Below, piece by piece: positions 34,511 through 41,894 of a DNA stretch of 64,000 bases. The stretch spans positions 5,989,560 through 6,053,559 of the forward strand of contig NZ_CP020042.1 in NCBI RefSeq assembly GCF_002028425.1. The letters run 5' to 3'. The notes under the pieces were generated by a model. That model did no database searches and had not been told where the DNA came from. It saw only the letters and a list, made by a program, of their open reading frames with translations. The translations under genes were made by a program, and so were the position numbers. Each line of letters starts with the position of its first letter. Positions within the stretch are counted from its first letter, which is position 1. Source of the DNA: Streptomyces katrae (GTDB taxonomy: Bacteria > Actinomycetota > Actinomycetes > Streptomycetales > Streptomycetaceae).

Positions 34511-35266
34511 ATGGCCATCGCCCACCGCAGGATCGGCACCGGCCCCGTCCGCGTCATCGTGCTGCACGACTGGTTCGGGACCTCCGCCAACTGGGGCTCC
34601 GTGCTCGACTACCTGGACCCCGAAGGGTTCTCGTACGCCTTCTTCGACTACCGCGGCTACGGCGAACGCCGCGACGTCCCCGGCCGCCACACCCTCCCCG
34701 AGATCGCCGACGACGTCCTCGAACTCGCAGACCAGCTCGGCTGGGACACCTTCTCCCTCCTCGGCCACTCCATGGGCGGCAAGGCCGTCCAGCAGGTCCT
34801 GGTCCGCGCACCCGAGCGGATCGAGAAGCTGATCGGTCTGTGCCCGGTCCCGGCCGCGCCCTACGAGATGGACGACGCCACCCACGCCCTCTTCCACGGC
34901 GCCGCCGAGGACCCCGGCAAGCGCCGCGCCATCCTCGACCTCGTCACCGGCCACCGCGCGAGCCGCCACTGGCTGGACCGGATGGTGGCCCACTCCCTGG
35001 CCGTCTCCCGCCCCGAGGCCTTCGCCGGCTACCTCGCCGACTGGCAGCCCCGCGACCTGACCCCCGCCGTCAAGGGCAACACCGTCCCGGTCCTCGTCCT
35101 CGTCGGGGAGTACGACCTCGCCCTCACCGCCGATGTGATGCGCGCCACCTGGCAGGCCTGGTACCCGGACTGCACGGTCGTCACGATCCCCGGCGCCGGC
35201 CACTACCCGCCCCACGAGACCCCAGTGGCTTTCGTCACGGAGGTGGAGGCCTTCCTCCGCGGGTGA
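34511..35266 (+). CDS. Alpha/beta hydrolase
   Basis: A 251-residue soluble hydrolase with HDWFGTSANWGSVLDYL (oxyanion side), nucleophile LLGHSMGGKAVQ, acid GEYDLALTADVM and His in PGAGHYPPHETPVAF. The lid region is short. Substrate not deducible. ATG 34511 has GAGGGAGAA upstream; a longer frame from 34427 overlaps the antitoxin stop but its extra residues look non-coding. Followed 16 bases later by a strong hairpin. Confidence 0.87.
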   Translation: MAIAHRRIGTGPVRVIVLHDWFGTSANWGSVLDYLDPEGFSYAFFDYRGYGERRDVPGRHTLPEIADDVLELADQLGWDTFSLLGHSMGGKAVQQVLVRAPERIEKLIGLCPVPAAPYEMDDATHALFHGAAEDPGKRRAILDLVTGHRASRHWLDRMVAHSLAVSRPEAFAGYLADWQPRDLTPAVKGNTVPVLVLVGEYDLALTADVMRATWQAWYPDCTVVTIPGAGHYPPHETPVAFVTEVEAFLRG

Positions 35267-35281
35267 CGGGCGCCACAAACG

Positions 35282-35321
35282 CCCGTAGGGGGTACCAGGC
35301 GGACCTCGTACCCCCTACGGG
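35282..35321. terminator. Bidirectional hairpin between hydrolase and tRNA-His
   Basis: Perfect 14-bp inverted repeat (CCCGTAGGGGGTAC against its complement) with a 12-base loop, between the hydrolase stop and the 3' end of the minus-strand tRNA. Probably ends both transcripts. Confidence 0.75.
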
Positions 35322-35329
35322 GAAGAAAG

Positions 35330-35403
35330 GGTGAGTGACGGGACTCGAACCCGCGGCCACCTGGACCACAACCAGGTGCTCTACCAACTGAGCTACACCC
35401 ACC
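35330..35403 (-). tRNA. tRNA-His (anticodon GTG)
   Basis: The minus strand folds into a full cloverleaf. The acceptor GTGGGTG pairs with CACTCAC with one G-U. The D-loop is AGCTCAGTTGGTAGAGC, the anticodon stem CCTGG/CCAGG with loop TTGTGGT, and the T-arm GCGGGTTCGAGTCCCGT. Anticodon GTG reads histidine codons. The extra G at position -1 opposite C73, an identity element of tRNA-His, is present. CCA is not encoded. Confidence 0.95.
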
Positions 35404-36066
35404 ACGAAGGGCGGCGGACCACCCGTTCGTCGTGCAAGCACAGCATAGCCGATCAGATGGGTGGTTCCGCGACGCCTTATCCGGCGTCCCGGCTACCGGC
35501 CAGGCCCGCGGCCGGGCCGACGTGCTGTGCCTGGCCGCCGTCCCGCCCGGGCGGGGCGCCCTTGCCGTCGGCCTCCGCCTGCTCGGCGCCCTCCCCGCCG
35601 TCGGCGGCACCCTGCACGTCATGCCGCCGCGCCAGGTGGCCGCCGCCCTCGCCGCCGGGGACTGTGGCCTCGGGCCCGTCGACGGCCTCGCCGCCCCCCG
35701 GTGACCCCCTCCGGCTGCCCGACGTGGCCCCGGTGCAGTCACCGGGGTCGCGGAGGAGGCACTGGCCCCCTCCTCCCGGCCGCCCCTTCGCCCGGCGCGC
35801 CGCCGTCCGGCTGGACGACCTCACCCCCGCCCACGGCTCAGCGCGCACCGCCCTGCGCCACGACGGCACCGACCTGCACGCCCCGTGCGCCCTCGCCACC
35901 GCCGGCACGGCCTCGTCCTGCTGCCCCGCCGCGGCGGGCTCCGGCGCCGGGGCCGCCGTACCGCTCGACACCCCGCGCCCGGTACACCGTACGGAGCTCC
36001 CCGCACCCGGAATCCCGACCGGCGCGGCCCCTGCGCTCGCCGCACGCCTCACGGCAGGATCCCCGT
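35404..36066. other. Stretch without a recognisable gene
   Basis: 663 bases between tRNA-His and the aminopeptidase gene. Several open frames exist in this GC-rich DNA. A short one at 35432-35704 (ending VAAALAAGDCGLGPVDGLAA) looks protein-like but matches nothing I know, and no frame spans the region with a start and ribosome binding site. It could be a decayed gene. Confidence 0.4.
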
Positions 36067-37224
36067 ATGACCACCACACCGCAGCCCGCCCCCGCCCCCG
36101 CCCACCCCGACCCGGCCCCCTTCACCACCGCCGACTACTCCGCCCGCATGGCCGCCGCAGCCCGGGCCGCGGCCGACGCCGGCCTGGCCGGCCTGCTCAT
36201 CGCACCCGGCCCCGACCTCGCCCACCTCACCGGATACCGCCCCACCGCCGAGACCGAACGGCTCACCCTGCTCGTCCTCGCCGCCGGCCAGGACCCCGTC
36301 CTCGTCGTCCCCGCCCTCGAGGCCCCCGACGCCGCCAAGGCCCCCGGCGCCGGCGCCATCACCCTGCGCGACTGGGCCGACGGCAAGGACCCGTACGCGC
36401 TCACCGCCCCACTCCTCGACGTCAGCGGCCGGTTCGGCGTCAGCGACAACACCTGGGCCCTCCACCTCCTCGGCCTGCAGAAGGAGTTGCCCACCACCTC
36501 CTACACCCCCCTCACCGAAGCCCTGCCCATGCTCCGCGCCGTCAAGGACGACCGCGAACTCGCCCGCCTCGCCGCCGCCGGAGCCGCCGCCGACGCCGCC
36601 TACGCGCAGATCCTCCACGTCCCCTTCGCCGGCCGCCGCGAGAGCGACGTCGCCGCCGACCTCGCCGGCCTGCTGCGCGCACACGGCCACTCCCAGGTGG
36701 ACTTCACCGTCGTCGGCTCCGGCCCCAACGGCGCCAACCCGCACCACGAGGCCGGCGACCGGCTCATCCGGCACGGCGACATGGTCGTCCTCGACTTCGG
36801 CGGCCTCAAGCACGGCTACGGCTCCGACATCTCCCGCACCGTGCACGTCGGCGAACCCACCGCCGAGGAACAGCGCGTCCACGACATCGTCCGCGAAGCC
36901 CAGCAGGCCGGCTTCGCGGCCGTCCGCCCCGGCGCCACCTGCCAGGACGTCGACCGCGCCGCCCGCGCCGTCATCACCGAGTTCGGCTACGGCGACCGCT
37001 TCATCCACCGCACCGGGCACGGCATCGGAGTCACCACGCACGAGCCGCCGTACATGGTCGAGGGCGAGGAACAGCCCCTCGTCCCCGGCATGTGCTTCTC
37101 CGTCGAACCGGGCGTCTACCTGCCCGGCCGCTTCGGCGTCCGCATCGAGGACATCGTCACGGTCACGCAGGACGGCGGCCGCCGCCTCAACAACGCCCCT
37201 CGCGAGATGGCGATCGTGCAATAG
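36067..37224 (+). CDS. Aminopeptidase P / Xaa-Pro peptidase family (M24)
   Basis: A 385-residue M24 metallopeptidase. The N-terminal creatinase-like domain (GLLIAPGPDLAHLTGYRP) is followed by the pita-bread catalytic domain. The metal ligands are seen in VVLDFGGLKHGYGSDISRT (two Asp), HRTGHGIGVTTHEPP (His), FSVEPGVYLPG (Glu) and GVRIEDIVTV (Glu). It removes an N-terminal residue preceding proline. ATG 36067 was chosen because the N-terminus after it fits the family; an upstream frame back to 35461 has no domain. Confidence 0.92.
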   Translation: MTTTPQPAPAPAHPDPAPFTTADYSARMAAAARAAADAGLAGLLIAPGPDLAHLTGYRPTAETERLTLLVLAAGQDPVLVVPALEAPDAAKAPGAGAITLRDWADGKDPYALTAPLLDVSGRFGVSDNTWALHLLGLQKELPTTSYTPLTEALPMLRAVKDDRELARLAAAGAAADAAYAQILHVPFAGRRESDVAADLAGLLRAHGHSQVDFTVVGSGPNGANPHHEAGDRLIRHGDMVVLDFGGLKHGYGSDISRTVHVGEPTAEEQRVHDIVREAQQAGFAAVRPGATCQDVDRAARAVITEFGYGDRFIHRTGHGIGVTTHEPPYMVEGEEQPLVPGMCFSVEPGVYLPGRFGVRIEDIVTVTQDGGRRLNNAPREMAIVQ

Positions 37225-37274
37225 CCGCGGACCGGCGCGCAGGGGACCACGGACGGAGGCGGAAGGCGAGGGCT

Positions 37275-37344
37275 GGCAACGGGAGACTACGGGAGGCAAC
37301 GGGAGACTACGGGCGGCAACGGGAGGCAACGGGAGACTACGGCC
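37275..37344. repeat. 20-bp tandem repeat after the aminopeptidase gene
   Basis: Unit GGCAACGGGAGACTACGGGA occurs at 37275, 37295 and 37325, with a half unit at 37315. It lies between the aminopeptidase stop and the convergent treZ stop, not within a gene. Confidence 0.85.
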
Positions 37345-37366
37345 CGAAGCAGGAGCCCATGGGCGG

Positions 37367-39118
37367 CTACGGCCCCAGTACCACCGCCGACTCGCCCGGT
37401 ACGTGCAGGCGCCCGTCCGGACCCGGATGCTCCACCGGCTCCCACGAGGCCAGCACCCGCACGCCGTTGCGTCCCAGCGCGACCGTCACCGACTCCGTCC
37501 CCAGGTTGACCACCACCCGTACGTCACCCCGCCGGAACGTCAGCCACCGCCGCTCCTCGTCGAAGGCGACCCGGACCGCCGCCAGGTCCGGGTCGCGCAG
37601 GTCCGGCTGCGAACGGCGCAGCCGGATCAGCGTCCGGTACCACTCCAGCAGCCAGGCGTGCGACTCCCGCTCGGGCTCGGCCCAGTCGAGGCAGGACCGC
37701 TGCCTGGTCGCCGGGTCCTGCGGGTCCGGCACCTCTTCCGCCTTCCAGCCGTGCGCCGCGAACTCCCGGCGCCGGCCGCTGCGCACCGCCTCGGCCAGCT
37801 GCGGGTCCTGGTGGTCGGTGAAGTACTGCCAGGGCGTCCCCGCCCCCCACTCCTCGCCCATGAACAGCATCGGCACGAACGGCCCCGTCAGCGCCAGCGT
37901 CGCCGCGCAGGCCAGCAGCCCGGGGGACAGGGACGAAGACAGCCGGTCGCCCACCGCCCGGTTGCCGACCTGGTCGTGGGTCTGGGAGTAGCCCAGGAAG
38001 CGGTGCGCCGGGGTGCGGCGGCGGTCCACGGGCCGGCCGTGGGTGCGGCCCCGGAAGGAGGACCAGGTGCCGTCGTGGAAGAAGCCCCGGGTCAGGGTCT
38101 TGGCCACCGCGGCCAGCGGGGCGGCGGCGAAGTCGGCGTAGTAGCCCTGGGATTCGCCGGTCAGCGCGGCGTGCAGGGCGTGGTGGAAGTCGTCGTTCCA
38201 CTGCGCGTGCAGGCCGAGACCCCCGGAGGGCCGCGGCGTGGTCAGACGCGGATCGCACTGATCGGACTCGGCGATCAGGAACAGCGGCCGCGCCGACTCG
38301 GCGGCCAGCGCGTCCACGGCCGCCGAAAGCTCCTCCAGGAAGGACAGCGCCCGCCCGTCGGCCAGCGCGTGCACGGCGTCCAGCCGCAGCCCGTCGATCC
38401 GGTAGTCCCGCAGCCAGGCCAGGGCGCTGCCGATCAGGTACGCCCGCACCTCGTCCGATCCCGGCGCGTCCAGGTTCACCGCGGCGCCCCAGGGCGTGTG
38501 GTGGGTGTCGGTGAAGTACGGGCCGAAGGCGGGGAGGTGGTTCCCGGACGGGCCGAGGTGGTTGTGGACCACGTCCAGCACGACCCCCAGCCCCGCCGCG
38601 TGCGCCGCCTCCACGAACCGGGCCAGCCCCGCCGGACCCCCGTACGGCTCGTGCACCGCCCAGGGTGCCACCCCGTCGTAACCCCAGCCGTGCCGGCCCG
38701 GGAAGGGGCAGACCGGCATCAGCTCCACGTGTGTCACGCCGAGCGAGGTCAGGTGCCCCAGGCGGGCGGCCGCGGCGTCGAAGGTGCCCTCGGGGGTGAA
38801 CGTGCCGATGTGCAGCTCGTACAGCACCGCGTCCTGGAGCGGGAGGTGCGGGGGCGCGGTACGGGGGGTGAGGGGCTCGAAGTCGACCACGGCGGACAGG
38901 CCGTCGGTGCCGTCCGGCAGCCGCCGCCCGCGCGGGTCCGGGCGCACCGCCGGATCGTCGCCGAGCCGGAACCCGTACCGGTCGCCGTCGGCCGCCGGGG
39001 CCTCGGCCGTCCACCAGCCCCGGCGGCCGGGGGCCGGGTCGGGCGTCATCTCGTAGGCGGTGTCGTTCAGTCGCAGGGCGACCCGACCTGTCAGCGGTGC
39101 CCACACCTCGAACTGCAC
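37367..39118 (-). CDS. treZ: Malto-oligosyltrehalose trehalohydrolase
   Basis: A 583-residue GH13 enzyme that releases trehalose from malto-oligosyltrehalose. An N-terminal beta-sandwich (VQFEVWAPLTGRVAL) is followed by the barrel: VVLDVVHNHLGPSGNHL, nucleophile in DGLRLDAVHAL, acid/base in LFLIAESDQCDPRL and the third Asp in YSQTHDQVGNRAVGDRL. The NHLGPSGN..FGPYFTD and WGAAVNLD spacing is typical of TreZ. GTG 39118 follows AAGGGGA. It works with TreY and GlgX, encoded nearby on the same strand. Confidence 0.93.
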   Translation of the reverse strand: MQFEVWAPLTGRVALRLNDTAYEMTPDPAPGRRGWWTAEAPAADGDRYGFRLGDDPAVRPDPRGRRLPDGTDGLSAVVDFEPLTPRTAPPHLPLQDAVLYELHIGTFTPEGTFDAAAARLGHLTSLGVTHVELMPVCPFPGRHGWGYDGVAPWAVHEPYGGPAGLARFVEAAHAAGLGVVLDVVHNHLGPSGNHLPAFGPYFTDTHHTPWGAAVNLDAPGSDEVRAYLIGSALAWLRDYRIDGLRLDAVHALADGRALSFLEELSAAVDALAAESARPLFLIAESDQCDPRLTTPRPSGGLGLHAQWNDDFHHALHAALTGESQGYYADFAAAPLAAVAKTLTRGFFHDGTWSSFRGRTHGRPVDRRRTPAHRFLGYSQTHDQVGNRAVGDRLSSSLSPGLLACAATLALTGPFVPMLFMGEEWGAGTPWQYFTDHQDPQLAEAVRSGRRREFAAHGWKAEEVPDPQDPATRQRSCLDWAEPERESHAWLLEWYRTLIRLRRSQPDLRDPDLAAVRVAFDEERRWLTFRRGDVRVVVNLGTESVTVALGRNGVRVLASWEPVEHPGPDGRLHVPGESAVVLGP

Positions 39119-39227
39119 GGACGGTCCCCTTGTCCTCGGCCGACGTGGCATGCGTATCGTGCCCATCATTCCGGGCCCGCCGGGGGAGTTCTGGACACTC
39201 CGCACCCGACGGGCCGACAATCACCCT

Positions 39228-39800
39228 GTGACGTCGAGTTTCGAGTTCCCCGCCTACCCCGCCCCGCGCCTGTCCGACGCGGAACGGGACCGGGCGCTGG
39301 GCCAGCTCAGGGAGGGCGCGGCCCTCGGGAAGCTGTCGCACGACACCTTCCTGCGGCGGATGGAACTCGCGCTGGTCGCCCGCCGCTCCGAGGACCTGGC
39401 CGTGCTCCTGGCCGACCTGCAGACCCGCGGGGGCCCGCTCGGCGCCGAAAGCCCGTGGACCCACCGGCTGTTCGGCTGGGTGGGGCGGGCCTCGGCGGTG
39501 TCGGTGGGGGTCCGGCGGGCCTGGCAGGCCGAACGGCTCCCGAAGCTGCTGCTCCCGCATCCGGGCGCCGGCCCGCTGCGGATCGGCCGCGACCCGGGCA
39601 ACGGGCTGCGCCTCAGCCACGACACCGTCTCGCGGGCGCACGCGGAGCTGAGCCTGCGGGACGGGGTGTGGCTGCTCAGGGACCTCGGCTCCACGAACGG
39701 CACCACCGTCAACGGGCGCCGGGTCACGGGGGTGGCCGTGGTGCGGGCGGGGGACCAGGTGGGATTCGGGAGGATGACCTTCCGGCTGTCCGCCGGCTGA
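39228..39800 (+). CDS. DUF1707 and FHA domain protein
   Basis: A 190-residue protein with a DUF1707 domain at residues about 15-65 (RLSDAERDRALGQLREG, VARRSEDLAVLLADL) and a forkhead-associated domain at the C-terminus: LRIGRDPGNGLRLSHDTVS, RAHAEL, LRDLGSTNGTTVNGRRV. FHA domains bind phosphothreonine, linking this protein to Ser/Thr kinase signalling. No kinase is adjacent. GTG 39228 begins the DUF1707 region directly. Divergent from treZ. Confidence 0.9.
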   Translation: MTSSFEFPAYPAPRLSDAERDRALGQLREGAALGKLSHDTFLRRMELALVARRSEDLAVLLADLQTRGGPLGAESPWTHRLFGWVGRASAVSVGVRRAWQAERLPKLLLPHPGAGPLRIGRDPGNGLRLSHDTVSRAHAELSLRDGVWLLRDLGSTNGTTVNGRRVTGVAVVRAGDQVGFGRMTFRLSAG

Positions 39801-39859
39801 GGTCCGCCATCCGGACGGGGCGCGGTGGGCCGGCGGGGCCGAGGGCAGGATGTCCTCCC

Positions 39860-40441
39860 ATGAACCAAGACCCTTCCGCCGCTGCCGCTGCCGCTGCCGC
39901 TGCCGCTGCCCCTGCCTCCGGCTCGGGCTTTGCCTCCGCCTCTGCCTCTGCCTCTGCCTCCGCCTCTTCCTCCGCCTCTTCCTCTTCCTCCGGCTCCCGC
40001 GTCCGTTTCGCCCGGCCCCAGGACATGCCCCGGCTCGCCGAGCTCATCCACGAACACGTCGCGTACGAGAAGTCGGACCCCCGCCCGCCCGGCCTCGCCG
40101 AACGCCTCACACCCCGGCTGTTCGCCGAAGGGGCCCGGCTCTGGGTGCTGCTCGCCGAGCCCCCTGACGGCACGGTCGCCGGATACGCGGCCTGCTCGGA
40201 GGAGTTCGCCTTCTGGGACGCCTCCTTCTACCTCCACATGGACTGCCTCTACCTGGCGGAGGACGCCCGCGGCCACGGCCTGGGCGCCGCCCTGATGGAG
40301 GCCGTGGCGGACCTCGCCCGCGAGCGCGGCCTCGACCACGTCGAATGGCAGACCCCGGACTGGAACGAGGGCGCGATCCGCTTCTACGACCGCCTGGGCG
40401 CCGGCAGCCGGGCCAAGCGCCGCTACGCCTGGCCCGTCTGA
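39860..40441 (+). CDS. GNAT acetyltransferase with Ala/Ser-rich N-terminus
   Basis: A 193-residue protein. Residues 1-46 are low complexity: eleven alanines, then repeating Ala-Ser and Ser runs. The GNAT fold follows, RVRFARPQDMPRLAELIHEH, with the acetyl-CoA loop LAEDARGHGLGAALMEAV and the end NEGAIRFYDRLGA. Family members acetylate small molecules or proteins. The stop is inside the convergent carboxypeptidase gene (19-base overlap). The start could be internal, but ATG 39860 is the first in frame. Confidence 0.85.
   Translation: MNQDPSAAAAAAAAAAAPASGSGFASASASASASASSSASSSSSGSRVRFARPQDMPRLAELIHEHVAYEKSDPRPPGLAERLTPRLFAEGARLWVLLAEPPDGTVAGYAACSEEFAFWDASFYLHMDCLYLAEDARGHGLGAALMEAVADLARERGLDHVEWQTPDWNEGAIRFYDRLGAGSRAKRRYAWPV
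39878..39994 (+). repeat. Coding microsatellites (GCCGCT)n and (GCCTCT)n
   Basis: Hexanucleotide and trinucleotide repeats within the GNAT gene's first codons encode poly-Ala and Ala/Ser runs. The second part is a long pyrimidine-rich tract. Prone to slippage; in-frame changes alter only the N-terminal arm. Confidence 0.85.
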
Positions 40442-41658
40442 AGACACCGGTGGGCGGCGAGGACCGTCCGGGACTGGTGCTCCACCTGCGTGGCCACCGG
40501 CACCCGGCGGGCCCGGAAGCGCGCCGAGAACTCCTCGCACCACCCCGTCACCAGCCGGTCCAGGCCCGGCGCTGCCGGATGCCCCTGCGGCCGGACCACC
40601 CGCAGCAGCATCGCGGCGGCGCGCAGCGTCAGGCGCCGCCCGAAGGCGTCGACACTGGCCAGGGCGGCCATGGTCGTCCCGGCCGGCGCCACCGGGCCCG
40701 TCCAGGCGGCGGTGACCTGCGGGATCAGTCGCAGCGTCCAGTCCACCGCCCGTAGCAGCGCGGCCGCGTCCGGGTCCGCCGCCCCGACCCCCTCGCGCAG
40801 CTCCGCGACCCGCGCCGCCTCCCCGTCCAGCCGCCCGGCCAGCGCCCGCAGGGCGCCCCTGGGGTCCGGGTGCGGGGCGGGATCGTCCACAAGGTCGGAG
40901 GCCCACATGGGCACCTCCACGATCGCGGTGGCGGTCGCACGGTGGCACCAGGTGCTCAGCCGGGTGTCCTCGGAGTGGGACCCCATGACCCCCGCGTCCG
41001 GCATCACGAAGATCCCCGGGCCGGGAGAGGCCCAGCCGGAGGCGTCGGAGGCCCCGGTCTCCACCGGGATCCGCAGCTCGGCGGCCGACTTCCCGAACGG
41101 CTCGGCCAGCCCCGGCAGGTCCCGCGTGAGCTGCACCCAGGAGCCGCCGAGATCCGTACCGTGCAGGGACACCTGGAGCACGGGACGCAGCTCGTCGATG
41201 AGTCCCGTCAGCGCGAGGGACTCGGGCGGGAGCCGGTCAGGGGGGAGCAACGAAGGCGCCCACTCCGGCTGTTCGGGTCCCGGGGGACGGTAGAAGTGCC
41301 GGTGGTAGTCGAGCAGTGAGACCGGGCGGGGGGTACGGTGCAGCGCCGCGCCGTCGGGGTCGGCACAGAGCAGGAAGTGCCACCCCGCCCCCTCACCCGG
41401 ACCCTCGCTCACCCGCCGCGCGAGCTCCAGCACGGTCGCCCCGCCGACGGGCTCGTTGGCGTGCGCCCCGGCGACGACCAGCACCTCACCCCCGCCGCGC
41501 CCCTCGACGGAGAGCACCCACAGGGGCTGCCCGCCCCGCGACTCCCCGACCTGCCGCAACCGCACCCGGGCGGGGTACTCGTCCGCCATCGCACGTGCGG
41601 CCAAGGCGAGTTCGTGCGGGGCGGGATAACGCATGTCATGGAGGAGGCTCACCCCCAT
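40423..41658 (-). CDS. M14 family zinc carboxypeptidase
   Basis: A 411-residue metallopeptidase. Zinc ligands are in VAGAHANEPVGGATVLELA (His and Glu) and VSLHGTDLGGSW (His). The catalytic Glu is in AIVEVPMWASDL near residue 260. No signal peptide, so probably cytoplasmic. ATG 41658 (MGVSLLHDMRYP) was chosen since upstream residues look random. Its 3' end overlaps the convergent GNAT gene by 19 bases. The C-terminal 120 residues are helical and extra to the core fold. Confidence 0.85.
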   Translation of the reverse strand: MGVSLLHDMRYPAPHELALAARAMADEYPARVRLRQVGESRGGQPLWVLSVEGRGGGEVLVVAGAHANEPVGGATVLELARRVSEGPGEGAGWHFLLCADPDGAALHRTPRPVSLLDYHRHFYRPPGPEQPEWAPSLLPPDRLPPESLALTGLIDELRPVLQVSLHGTDLGGSWVQLTRDLPGLAEPFGKSAAELRIPVETGASDASGWASPGPGIFVMPDAGVMGSHSEDTRLSTWCHRATATAIVEVPMWASDLVDDPAPHPDPRGALRALAGRLDGEAARVAELREGVGAADPDAAALLRAVDWTLRLIPQVTAAWTGPVAPAGTTMAALASVDAFGRRLTLRAAAMLLRVVRPQGHPAAPGLDRLVTGWCEEFSARFRARRVPVATQVEHQSRTVLAAHRCLQTGQA

Positions 41659-41894
41659 GCCATGCCCGCCACACCCCCGCCCTACTGCACCCGAACGTCT
41701 GTGCCGGTCCCCAGGCCGAGTCAGGTCCCGACCACCCCCGCCCCCGTCCGGCTGTCCGGTCACCGCCCGGCGGGACGCCGCCCCCGCCCCACCCACCCGC
41801 ACCCGGGGCGGCGGGTGGGCAGACACCGCCCCGCCCACGCCCCTCGAGGGGGCGATGGCCGGTCCCCGCCGTGACGGCCCCTACCCCGCCCGGG

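Noticed and set aside
37275..37344. Repeats considered as a CRISPR array
   Set aside because: Units are directly adjacent with no unique spacers, and no cas genes lie nearby.
37403..39859. Upstream plus-strand extension of the GNAT frame across treZ
   Set aside because: The extension is antisense to treZ. The acetyltransferase begins at 39860.
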